Source: Augochlora pura
Taxonomy: Eukaryota > Arthropoda > Insecta > Hymenoptera > Halictidae
Length of the DNA: 64,000 bases
Assembly (NCBI RefSeq): GCF_028453695.1
Contig: NC_135778.1
Coordinates: 32,539,214 to 32,603,213, forward strand
Direction of reading: 5' to 3'
In this document: piece after piece, positions 38,547 to 49,110 of the stretch
Layout of the letters: every line of letters begins with the position of its first letter
Numbering within the stretch: position 1 is the first letter of the stretch
Made by a program: the position numbers and the translations under genes
Notes under the pieces: generated by a model
Told to the model about the DNA's origin: nothing
Seen by the model: the letters and a program-made list of their open reading frames with translations, nothing else
Databases searched by the model: none

Positions 38547-38744
38547 TCATTCTTGCAATTGATAATAGCGCCCTTTGCGGGAAGTTCTGTAATCCTCTTT
38601 TGATATTCGTACAGCGCCGAGACCCATAGTGGCAAAACGCCCAAACTGTTGGACAACGTAACCGACGCAGCCGATGAATGTTAATTTATCACCTGGTGTA
38701 AACTTTTTTAACTTTTTGACAGAGATTAGTGTTGGTTTCGTCAT
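38547..38744 (-). CDS. Small intronless 65-aa protein with one predicted membrane segment
   Basis: A single exon encodes 65 aa: a short basic N-terminus (VKKLKKFTPGDK), one hydrophobic stretch of about 22 residues (TFIGCVGYVVQQFGRFATMGLG) and a basic, aromatic tail (DYRTSRKGRYYQLQE). I do not recognise the family. The pattern resembles small single-pass mitochondrial inner-membrane or respiratory-complex accessory proteins, but that is only an impression. Its start codon faces the CENP-K-like gene, 492 bp away, so the two may share a divergent promoter. Reasons to believe it: amphipathic, non-repetitive composition, standing apart from the AT-rich noise around it, and a promoter-like GC-richer upstream region. 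It could still be a chance open frame. Confidence 0.45.
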   Translation of the reverse strand: MTKPTLISVKKLKKFTPGDKLTFIGCVGYVVQQFGRFATMGLGAVRISKEDYRTSRKGRYYQLQE

Positions 38745-39236
38745 TTAGTACAAAATTTTGGAAACTAGTTTGGAACGAACATGATGGTTTTGCTTCGAGT
38801 GGCGCCGCAGTCATGTATTGCCTTTGCAAAGTTAGCAGAGTAAATTAATTCGACAAAATTTCCGAGAAGTTTCGGCGTTTTGCCACTACGTGTTTTGGCA
38901 CTGTACGGATGTTGGAAGAAACTTCCAACACAGGGCGCTGTTATCGGTGCAATAGTTAACTTGAAATTAAATTTTAATGCATTTTTCTTGATATTTTTTA
39001 ACTTTCAGTAGGTTCAATTAAAACTAACACATTGAACTTCTTAATTGAGCAATTATAGCTTGAAAATAATTACGATAACATACCAGGTGGCACAATTATA
39101 TTAAGGTGCCACCTTAAACCACTAAGGATTATATTAAGAGTTTCCCGCGTATTTAAAGAGAATCGGTGATCATTGTACATATCTCGACAATTGGAAGTTC
39201 TGTATATATTTTATTACATATCTTAATATATTAATA
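38745..39236. promoter_or_regulatory. Putative divergent promoter region
   Basis: This lies between the start codons of the 65-aa gene (minus) and the CENP-K-like gene (plus). It contains a 9-bp inverted repeat with 3-nt spacer (38910-38930, TGTTGGAAG/CTTCCAACA), a 9-bp inverted repeat at 39085-39114 (AGGTGGCAC/GTGCCACCT) and a 17-nt palindrome at 39101-39117. No TATA box was assigned. Confidence 0.4.
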
Positions 39237-40275
39237 ATGGAGTTTACTTTGGCGGATACCTATGACATGCTAAAAGATACGCAAACGAAACGATTATGGC
39301 AAGTAGATAAATTAGTGTTGAAATCTTCTACACTGAATCCGTCAAGTTTCAAAGAGTGCAGTGATGTAGACGAAGTCCAGAAAAAGCAGTCCAAAATGTG
39401 CTCTAGTTTGGCTATTGAAATTGGTAGAGAAGAACCAAAGGATTATCCGTTACCTAAGTCGTCGTACATAGAAGAGGATGTCATTAGTTCCTTAAAGAAC
39501 GAAATTACAAAGGCTCTAGGACAGCAGAAAAGCATGAAAGAGTGCTTATCAAAGATCCAGCAGGACATAACATAGTTTGTAAAATGAGTATGTACAGTAG
39601 GCCCTCTGTAGAAAAAATTAGTTCAGTAGGCCCCCAATTGAAAAATGATCTATCCCAGCACAGAACCAAATAAAAATTTTGACACTTGTTTAAAGAACCA
39701 AAATATGTATATAATTGATAATTTAAATATTGAAGACTATTTTTTATAATATTGAGGGCCACAGTGTTTTTAGAATTATTTAATAACAATATTTATATCT
39801 GTTGCAGTTTACAAGATAAAAAGATAGGGCTAAAGAACATGGAGGAGGTTTACATAAACCAGACTGAGTACGCAGGGGCTACAACATATCGTGCAGAAGA
39901 AGCTGTAACTAAGAAAATATTCCGAGAAGTGAAACAGGATTTAGTAAGTCAAAGAAATATACAGACATTTGTTACAAAGTCTTAATTAATTTCATGTTGC
40001 AGGATGACGTAGTCGACTGCTTGTTTCCAGAAAATGAAGAAATCAGGAAGTTCCTTGAGGTAAAGTTAAAAAAATACTTTACTGCTAGATCATTCATGTA
40101 ACTTATATCAATAAATTTCCAGCGTCTAACGATTTCGTACGGAAAAGGAGGAGATGACGTTTACGTCGACATCACACCCGACGTCTTGGATTTCGTAAAT
40201 TTTTTGATCGAAGCGGACATCGCCATTAAACATAGGAATGATAGCAACAAGATCAGATTGATGGACATGTTATAA
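39237..40275 (+). CDS. CENPK: CENP-K-like inner-kinetochore (CCAN) protein
   Basis: Exons 39237-39574, 39808-39943, 40003-40059 and 40123-40275 give 227 aa (human CENP-K has 269). The C-terminus (VLDFVNFLIEADIAIKH, then DSNKIRLMDML) aligns well with the end of vertebrate CENP-K, where a similar aromatic/leucine helix is followed by a GIALRHPEDPTRIRLE-type motif. The CLFPENEE segment matches the FPLP region, and the N-terminal half (YPLPKSSYIEEDVISSL) matches the IPLTEDVL region. The middle is predicted coiled coil. In other animals CENP-K pairs with CENP-H in the CENP-H/I/K/M complex that links centromeric chromatin to the outer kinetochore. The first donor is GTTTGT, chosen because it alone keeps phase before the stop codon. 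The gene converges on Arp8; stop codons are 66 nt apart. Identification rests on eye alignment and should be tested by profile search. Confidence 0.72.
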
Positions 40276-40341
40276 ATTTTCTACATCGGATTTAGACATA
40301 GAAACTTAAATATAAAAATACAAATTTTGTACTTTGAAATT

Positions 40342-42365
40342 TCACCACATAAACGGTGCTCTTTCTCTTAATACTCTAACACCTATGTGTTCCCATTCTT
40401 GACGACCAATCCACAGCTCTTGAGCGGACTCTAAACAGCTTAGAATCGCCGCGCCTTTCCACGCAGTCATGCCTGGATCCATTTCTTTCGGCTGTGTTAT
40501 TATATCTAATTGTTCTGCAACAATTTTCTCGTGTAACAGCAATCCTTACAAATTTGGCATATAAATATATCAAACTTACCAGCTCTATACATGTATGGGA
40601 TTTGAAGAGAAATTCGATTGTGGAGCCACATACCAATGCCTTGAAACTTCATTCCCGAGCCCACGACTAGCACGCAGCTGTACATCTTTCTCTTCAAATC
40701 TTCGGTAGCTGTAAAGTACAAAAAAAGTTTTAATTTTTCAATTAAAGAGCCACTCTTACAGCGGTAAATACATACGACAACGATCAATGCTTTGCAGCAC
40801 AGCATGGTCGAGGCCCAACAGTTGTTGTGGACCAACGACAAAATCTCGTGGAGCATCCAAATCACGATTTGACAAAGCAATCGGCGCAGAGTCCACGGCA
40901 TCCACAACCACCTCTTCTTCCCCGACTGCTGTCGGTGCTGTTGCTTCCTCTTGTAATTCAGAGGTTTGCTCTAAGCTTTCTTTCATACCCCTCCTACTAG
41001 TCTCTCTTAAATAATTTTCATCGTGTGGGTCCTCTGGATCGCCCATTGATCTTTTTTGTATGTGCACATTATGGGTTCCAGTGACTTTAAACAACTCCGG
41101 TTGGAACAAACTAAGTGGTGCTACTAGACATTCGTCGCCCACTTGTAGAGTGTACTTTTCTGTCTGCTGTTTAGGTTTACGAACGACGAATGTTTTTTCT
41201 TGCGAGCCACATACATTTAGGTCGACGTGGCAAAAGTCCTTTTTAAGTTGATTCAGAAGTAGGGCGTCTAGCTTGCTCGAGGTGTCGCAGGTTTTATACG
41301 GAAATGCGCATTTTTGCAGCAACCAGAAAAATGTTTGTGTTATGTCACCCCCCCCATAATCCATTCGGACTCTGGTGTTTCTGTGAGAAATTCCGTCTTC
41401 TACACAAGAAACAGATGTTTTTTGATCGCCAACGTCGACCACACAGGCATAGCCTAAACCTGCGCCGAATGTGGCTGCTACATGATCCTTTAAAAAAAGA
41501 AACTAAGTTATGTATTATTCAAAAACTTCATTATGATAACAGTTTAATTAAGAACCTGCAAGAGAAAGCATGCTCCAAATCCAATCTCACAGAGCATCAA
41601 AGTTGTTAATTCCTTCAGGTACTGCCTATTATAGATATCTGGAATTATGAGGACTGCCCTATAGTGTTTTAGGTCTCTTAAAGGGATGTCCATTTTATCT
41701 GTAAGCACATATTCCCAAATGGTTTTTAAATCAGCCATTACAGCTCTCAGACTTCCTCCAGGACCCGAGTGAACATTAAGTTCTCCTCTCTTGTATGGGA
41801 AATGAACATTGAAGTTATCTTCTGGGTTCAAAGACAGTATGTCATCCCCAACTACAACATCTTTGTTTGTCTTTATCCACTCCACACTACATGGAGAAGA
41901 TACTTCTGGATTGGATCTACGGTTGAAGGCAGCAATTTGCTGTGGCGGTGTGGCATATCTTCTTCTTCCATCGGATTGGAGACAAGATTGCAGGGTATGA
42001 GATACTTGTAGACGTGACTCTTCCATTGCTTGGGTCAATTCTTTTGTCTACTAAAAGCACAACGAATTAACAGATTTTTCTAATCAATCTTCCATGGGAA
42101 AGCTTACTCGTGGAACTGCAAGGGGTAGTAAACTGTCCTTATACTCCAAACCCCCAGGTAGTCTTCTCCTTGCTACAGCATTTAATATTGTACAGGGATT
42201 CAAGTCGGATGCTCTACCCATTCTGAGGTACATAGAGCCAGGGTGAATTATAACAATTGTCTGTGCTTGAATTTGCTGAAATACTCTTAAGCATTAAACA
42301 CACATTGGTACTTAACATTTAACTTAATATATTACCTCCGCACATGACTCTTGAAAAACTGGCAT
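40342..42365 (-). CDS. Arp8: Actin-related protein 8 (INO80 chromatin-remodelling complex subunit)
   Basis: Minus-strand exons 42365-42336, 42275-42108, 42047-41556, 41487-40776, 40708-40580 and 40514-40342 give 567 aa (the human protein has 624). Family landmarks are IVIIHPGSMYLRMGRASD near the N-terminus (the altered phosphate-1 loop of Arp8), FPYKRGELNVHSGPGGS, CVVDVGDQKTSVSCVEDG (phosphate 2), the Arp8 signature DYGGGDITQTFFWLLQ, and the C-terminal KEMDPGMTAWKGAAILSCL and LRERAPFMW. Arp8 sits on the HSA helix of Ino80 with Arp4 and actin, in the nucleus, where it binds nucleosomal and linker DNA and is required for remodelling. An acidic insert (about residues 400-470) is rich in Glu, Ala and Val. 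Introns are 60-71 nt. The start codon lies 10 codons before the first intron. Confidence 0.95.
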
Positions 42366-44233
42366 AATTAAAGATTATGATGCCTTGATATGTAATTGAC
42401 GGATTATGAATGTGTTTCATTGAACAAATTCACGAATTGTAAATGAAATTAGTGCATAAATACATGAATGTATTATTCGTGTTTTCTGAAATAGTATGGA
42501 TACGATAAATGATGGAATATGCGCGTGGCTCCATCTAGTTGTGAAACGCTGAACTTTTTGGTTGATGAACAAGCATTTTTACCCTAGGCGGTAAATAGGA
42601 CTAGGCACACTAAAAAACTAAACACTAGGTAAAGGTCTAGATGCTAGGTAAAGTAACGGAGGGATTAGAAACTAGGGTAGGTAAGAAACAAGGGATTTAG
42701 AAAATATAAGACACTGGAGACTAGAAAAGTAAAGGGCTAGAAATTCATGAGGGAAAGAATCTGGGGAAATTTTGAAATACGATATGGGCTCCTCCACTCG
42801 TAGATAAAATCGTTTTAGCAATAATTCAAGAACTCAACACCAGAGGGTCATCAAATCACGTTCTCCCAAATAGCTGATCGCCCAATTTTCATCGATAAGA
42901 AATCGAAAGGCTCAGACTGCAGATTCATCGATATGCCCAATCTATAGATGTTCAGAAATGGCATCATCATTCTTGGACGTTAATCAGATTAATCGACCAA
43001 CAACACAATGATGTAATCTCGCTTTCTATACCTAATCAAAACTCTCTAGCGATGTAGATATTCCTTAAATTCTTGTACTCAGGTTATCAACGATTATACC
43101 TACATTTTCGATATAAAGAATTGTAATATTACAGACATATTATAGCTTACACAAGTGGGAATACAAGTGCAAGCAATATTTCCTGGGAAAAGAGAGGGGG
43201 ACCGTTGTGTTCGAAGGGTTCTATGGTAAAGGGAACCGTTCGGCAGTGCAACGACACGCTTCTGCGAGTTGTGATCGCGATCGAGAGGTTTTCGTCGCTT
43301 TCTATCTCTCTCTATCTCTCTCGATCCTCTGTTCGATCGTGTAGAAAACACATTGATCAACGGGTGTCTGCCTCGTTAAACAAATCAACGAACGACTTGA
43401 AACGCGACTCCGCGCAACACCAAACGATCGTTTAACCCAGTTAACAACGACGGAAAACGAATCATTCGTTCTTGTTTGCACCGCAGAGACTGATGTTGGA
43501 TCAACGATCTGCCATGGAGGCACGCTCGCGTGGCCACTGAATCAGACCTACGATAATAACGGATGACGATAAAACCGATAAGCAGCATATTGTGCCCGGC
43601 AGCCGAGAAATTTTTCTGCGAACAGTAGGTCAGATATGACGTATCGCCGCAACTTTTTCGTTTGTTCGCGCCACTAGCACCGTTGTTTTGACACAGGAAC
43701 GTTGGCCAGTGCAACCGTAGGCCAGGTAAGAGACGTCGCAACCATTCCCGTTCCCTATCGTTGCTAATATTGACAGCGCCGGTCACCGGTGGGCGGCACC
43801 AGATTTCAGCGGGGACCGTTTGGAAACAATATTAATGCATATTAATCCCTCGACTATTATCTTCTCATTTCCGTGGGACTGTTAAGTTCGAGACTTAAAT
43901 AAATATAAGTTGATGTGTAAGTAGAGAAACGTAAACCGAGAAGTCAAGGATCGTTGGATAGGTGATCGAGCTGCCGATCGCGATGAAATTGGTAACTGTG
44001 AGAAACTGCAACACGACACCAGTCATCTGAAGAACCAGTATATCGGCGGTCTGTGGTTTCTGGTACTGACACAAGTCACAAGACCGCCTGCAGACGTGCC
44101 GTTATCGTTATCGTTCCTATGAACACACAGACTCTCGGTTGCCGTTGCTCTCCTCGCTTCCTCATTCGCTTCTCACCTTAGAAGTTGCTGTGTATACTGT
44201 ACATGTTAATCAGACCGATGTTTTTGCAGAGAC
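42366..44233. other. Intergenic region between Arp8 and GIPC
   Basis: 5' flank of Arp8, then 5' region of GIPC. The coding exon of GIPC begins 4 nt after an acceptor (TTTTGCAG, ends 44229), so at least one non-coding exon must lie upstream, perhaps in the GC-richer DNA at 43.2-44.1 kb. A purine-rich CTAG/GTAG stretch occurs at about 42590-42740 (repeated (A/G)CTAGG words), and a (TCTCTA)n run near 43298-43323. No protein gene was recognised. Confidence 0.45.
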
Positions 44234-46058
44234 ATGCCGTTGTTCAAGGGGCGTGTAGCCCAGAGATCGCCAACTTCAGAGAAGCTGAACGGCGGCGGCC
44301 ATCACGGCAATAACAACTACAGTCAGCAGAACGGCCCCGAAGGGGAACAGACGCCATCGGATGCCGGTAATGGGGGTCGTAGTGGTCAGAAGAACAACAA
44401 TGCAGAGGCGCAGGAACAACGTAGGTCGTCGAGGGTCTCGAGAGCTCCCCTGGTCTTCCACTGCCAACTAGCCCATGGCAGTCCCACTGGACTGATATCG
44501 GGCTTTAGCAATGTCCGGGAGCTCTATCAGAAAATAGGGGAATGCTACGATCTGCCTGTGGAACAAGTGAGTTGAAACCGAGCATACGGGCCCCTTGGTT
44601 GGGTCAGGCGCAATGGTATTTTGGGTCTGGCCATGCATAGCTGAACGCTTCAGCGCCGCGTTTTTTATGGGAAGAGCTGTTCCGGATACAGGAAACATCG
44701 GTTACGGGCCGCGGCCTCTCGCCAGCACACATCCTCTGTGAGAGAGACACGTAATAACTGGTTGTAAATGTTGCGGACACGTTTCATACGCCAACCGCTG
44801 TTAGAGTCATTTAAATAAGGACCGCTCGTTACGTCGCTTAGTAGTGAAAGTTGACTGCCAATGATTCAGCGATTTTATAACTGAACCAATTAGCAGTATA
44901 TTTCTTGAGGTCGAGTAATTAGCTCTTGTAGCGCAACTTTCGTCCCCTTAATTTAAATAGGCTAAAACGATATTAATGCGCCAAGGTTTTAATGGTCCCG
45001 TCATGGCCGCCGCTAAAAAGCGCGGGAAACTTGCGGTTCGCCCATGCGCGGCAGTTTCATTAAAGAAATTTAGCGTGACAATTAAGAAGAATACTGATCC
45101 ATTTAATTTTACGTCTAACGTGTTCAACTATTCTCTAGGCACCGTGCTATCACGCGCGCGTTCACTTTCGATGGGAATCTAATAACTTTTACTTCTTTCA
45201 GATACTTTTCTGTACACTCAACACACACAAACTGGAGATGACTGAACTGTTAGGCAGTCAGATAGGCGTGGGTGACTTTATATTTGCTCATAAGAAAGGT
45301 CAGTCAACTTAATTCTGTTAATTGTTATTTAAATATTAACACCGATTTGTTGCTTTAGGGAGACCTAAGGAGATCGAGCTGGTGAAATCGGATGATGCTC
45401 TAGGGCTCACCATAACCGATAATGGTGCCGGTTACGCTTTTATTAAACGCATCAAGGAAGGTTCGGTAATTGACAGGATAAAAGTGATAGAGGTCGGGGA
45501 TCATATAGAGAAGATCGACTCAAATAGCTTAATCGGCAAACGACACTTCGAGGTGGCAAAAATGTTGAAAGAAATACCGAAAGGTTCATCCTTCACATTG
45601 AGGTTGGTCGAGCCGTTGAAAAATGGATTTGCTAGCATTGGTCCCCGAGGGGACCTTAAAAAGGGTAAAAAATCGGGCTATGGTTCTGGAAAGGAGACAT
45701 TGAGATTCAAAGCTGATGGCAGCGCCCAAATTGTCGAAGCAGTAATTAATTCTTTTTATAAAAAAATGTATTATGAATCAATTGCAAGATATGTACTTAA
45801 AAATTATTTCTTGTCTAGGTGGATGATGCAGCGACAGTTGGTATCGACAAAATTAACGTGATTTTGGAGAGCTTCATGGGTATATATGACACTGAATTAG
45901 CAACACAAATCTGGGAGTTGTCTGAAGGCAAGGCTAACAGCATCGATTTCGCGGAGGCAATAGATAATTCAGACTTAGAGGATTTCGGATTCACGGACGA
46001 TTTTGTGATTGAACTATGGGGCGCAGTTACCGATGCCAGAGCTGGAAGACATCGATGA
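44234..46058 (+). CDS. kermit: GIPC-family PDZ adaptor protein (kermit)
   Basis: Exons 44234-44566, 45202-45298, 45359-45741 and 45819-46058 give 350 aa (vertebrate GIPC1 has 333). The order is a Gly/Asn-rich N-terminus (1-65); a GH1 domain (about 68-143; PLVFHCQLAHGSPTG, LLGSQIGVGDFIFAHKKG); one PDZ domain (about 145-222) with carboxylate-binding loop ALGLTITDNG; and a GH2 domain (about 250-345; FMGIYDTELATQIWEL, LEDFGFTDDFVIELWGAV). GIPC proteins are cytosolic and endosomal. PDZ binds C-terminal tails of receptors such as Frizzled, semaphorin partners, GPCRs and integrins, while GH2 recruits myosin VI for endosome transport. In Drosophila kermit affects planar polarity and myosin VI-linked dopaminergic function. 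The exon plan and lengths are normal. An AATAAA at 46394-46399 probably ends the transcript. Confidence 0.95.
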
Positions 46059-46393
46059 TGAAAACGGCTAATTTGGAGGCCATGTTTATTGTACATTTGA
46101 TAATTGCCCGGCGGTGATCCTCAATCATAGTTTCCCAACGCTGAAGAAATCCGAGAGCCGATAACATTCCAATTTTTAGTTATTTCGTTCTGCTTATTCT
46201 CAGATAAATAGTAAAATTCGGAAAAGCGGGCTATAAGCTAAAAGAGATTGGGAAACTATGACCCACAGAATTAGAGATAATTAACAGAGTAATTATATTG
46301 TAAATTATTACTTTATTAGCGTGTAGGCCTAGTATACAACTAGAACGAACGCAAGAGAAGCATAAAAGCCTCAAGATTGATGAGAAAATAGAC

Positions 46394-46399
46394 AATAAA
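46394..46399 (+). promoter_or_regulatory. Polyadenylation signal AATAAA (GIPC)
   Basis: Canonical hexamer about 335 nt past the GIPC stop and about 290 nt before the SCOT start codon. Confidence 0.5.
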
Positions 46400-46566
46400 T
46401 AATATGGAGAACACTTAATTTAAATTGTTTTCTTGTGTTTATGATAATTGATTTTCCGTGTTTCCAGACCTTGAAATGAAGATGTTTTTCTCCAATCTTG
46501 TTCTTTATCATTCGCTTAATCACAGTAAATAATTCACGTAAGTCCGTTATCTGCACAGTCGATACT

Positions 46567-46612
46567 TATTTATATCTATATACGTATGTATGTATGTATG
46601 CATATATGTATA
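46567..46612. repeat. (GTAT)n/(AT)n simple repeat
   Basis: Tetranucleotide GTAT repeats flanked by TATA runs in the short spacer between GIPC and SCOT. Confidence 0.75.
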
Positions 46613-46685
46613 TAATACCGACATCGGCCACATTTAACCTAGCAAACAAGTTTCAAAATCAGGGAATAAGACGTAGTACACAAAC

Positions 46686-48941
46686 ATGGCTTTTGCTATA
46701 AGCAGGGCCAGCTGCTTGTTCTTTCGCTTGAGCGAAAGTTCAAGAAACGGTTATAAAAACTTCAAACTTTCGAAGGTACGTAAATTCCTCCAAAAATAAC
46801 GAATCATTCTGTTTATTATAACCTAACTTAACCTATACTTCCTCCCGGTACATGCATATGACAAAAGAGTGCTTAATAATAACTGATTTATAAATAATTA
46901 ATCGTAAAAATGCCGCATTATTAGTAATCATTTACTACTATAAACTATTTAGTGCTGAAGTGAGCTCAATATGAACTTAAAGATGTTGCAAATTATGTTA
47001 ACAGATGTAGTATTTATTTTTATTAAATAGTTAATTCTATTTGTAGGTATGTGCAGTTAAATTTTCCGTCAAAACCAATGTTTCCGAAGCGGAAGAAGAA
47101 TGCAAAAAAATTTCACCTTGTGGGAACGGAAAAGTCTTCAAATGCGTCGACGAAGTAATTTGCGACATGCCGGACGGCGCCAAACTTTTAGTTGGTGGAT
47201 TCGGATTATGTGGAATTCCAGAGAATTTAATAGCAGCTGTATTGAAAAAAGGTGTAAAAGATTTAACCGTCGTTTCAAACAATGCAGGCGTCGAGGACTT
47301 TGGTTTAGGTTTGCTTTTGAGGGAATACAGGATAAAAAGAATGATAGCTTCTTATGTGGGTGAAAATCCTGAATTCGAAAAGCAGTACCTTAGTGGGAAG
47401 CTGGAAGTTGAATTAACTCCTCAGGTAATTGTTAAATATAAAGGAAATTCAATCGACAACACAACGGATTCCTAATAATTGGATATTTATTGGAACAGGG
47501 CACATTGGCTGAGCGTATTCGTGCTGGAGGTGCTGGCATACCAGCTTTTTATACTCCTACAGCTTGTGGTACACTGATCCAGGAGGGTAATGTTGTTGTC
47601 AAGTACGATAAAGATGGGAATGCAGAAATATCTGGGGAAGCAAGGAGTATAGCAGAGTTCGATGGTAGACATTATGTTATGGAGACGGCTATCACTGGAG
47701 ATTATGCCCTCATAAAAGCATGGAAAGCAGACAAAGCGGGGAATTTAATTTTTAGAAAATCGGCTAGGAATTTTAATCCGGTAATGTGTAAGGCGGCTAC
47801 GGTTGCAATTGCCGAGGTCGAGGAGATTGTAGACGTTGGCGAACTGGACCCTGATCATATCCATTTGCCAGGAATTTATGTCGACAGAATAGTTAAGGGT
47901 CCATGTTACGAAAAACGCGTGGAGGTTCGTGAATATAAATTTCTCTATGTGACACCAATTTTGATTTACTTAATAGACCTTTTCTAACTAGAAATGTCGC
48001 ACGAAAGAAAGTGCGAAGCCAAAGAAAGTAACACCAGCCAGCAAATTAAGGGACAGGATCATAAAGCGTGCTGCTCTTGAGTTCAAAGATGGAATGTATG
48101 GTAAGCTACTACTAGAAACATAAGCATGGTTACGAATATGTTTAAGTTCAAACAACAAAATTGCAGCAAACTTGGGAATCGGTATACCGATCCTTGCTTG
48201 CAAATATATTCCTAAGAATGTAAAAGTGACCCTGCAATCGGAGAACGGTATTCTTGGTCTTGGACCTTACCCTGATGAAAATGAAGTCGATCCAGATCTC
48301 ATTAACGCCGGCAAGGAAACGGTTACAGTGATGCCGGGTGCGTCGTACTTCAGCAGTGAAGAAAGCTTTGCCATGATTCGAGGGTAAGCAATGAAAATAT
48401 CCGAGTTTATTAAAGGATCAGTACTAGTTTCGATTCTTCCAGGGGTCACGTTGATTTAACGATACTTGGAGCCATGGAAGTATCGCAAACTGGAGATCTG
48501 GCGAATTGGATGATTCCAGGGAAATTGGTAAAAGGAATGGGAGGTGCTATGGATTTAGCAGCAGCGCCAGGAACTAAGGTGGTGGTCACTATGGAACACA
48601 AGTCCCGGGATGGAAGTCCAAAGATACTGAAAAACTGTACAATGCCGTTGACGGGTAAGAAAAACATAAAAGCTGCAGAGAATTAGGTTAATTTTTTTAA
48701 ATCCTTTAATGTTCTTACTATTAACTAAACTATGTTTTACGACATGTCAGGACATCAATGCGTGGATCTAATAATCACTGACATGGCAGTCTTCGAGGTG
48801 ATGAAGGGAGAGGGACTGAAACTCATTGAAGTCGCGCCTGGTGTTGAGATGAGCGATATAGTTAGCTCCACGGGATGCGAATTCTCAGTGGCTGATGATC
48901 TCATAGAGATGAGGCAGGTGGACTCAGAGGAATGCGAGTAA
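46686..48941 (+). CDS. Scot: Succinyl-CoA:3-ketoacid-CoA transferase, mitochondrial (SCOT)
   Basis: Exons 46686-46775, 47047-47424, 47499-47924, 47992-48100, 48167-48383, 48443-48654 and 48751-48941 give 540 aa (human OXCT1 has 520). The enzyme moves CoA from succinyl-CoA to acetoacetate, the committed step of ketone-body use in mitochondria. The first exon encodes a Ser/Arg-rich, acid-poor N-terminus typical of a mitochondrial targeting peptide. The alpha half shows GGFGLCGIPENLI, the glycine-rich CoA-transferase family I motif, and GSIAEFDGRHYV-type sequence (RSIAEFDGRHYV). A linker (KESAKPKKV) leads to the beta half with LGIGIPILA, the catalytic glutamate in SENGILGLGP (about Glu360) and GGHVDLTILGAMEVSQ. 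All introns keep phase. Its 3' end faces the ABCG5-like gene; stop codons are about 170 nt apart and its likely poly(A) signal (49100-49105) lies just before that gene's stop. Confidence 0.97.
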
Positions 48942-49099
48942 CAGCGGTAGCTTACTTAAGTTCTCAAGTTCACAATTGTAAAATTATACATACACACACA
49001 TGATCGATCTTTCTATAGATTAATTTAAATGTACTATAAATAACTTAACGGCAACTAAGCTTGGAGAACGGTGTAAAATAATTTTGTAATCAATGATCG

Positions 49100-49105
49100 A
49101 ATAAA
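49100..49105 (+). promoter_or_regulatory. Polyadenylation signal AATAAA (SCOT)
   Basis: The only canonical hexamer after the SCOT stop. It lies 6 nt before the last codon (on the opposite strand) of the ABCG5-like gene, so the SCOT mRNA would end antisense to that coding region. Confidence 0.55.
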
Positions 49106-49110
49106 AGCGC

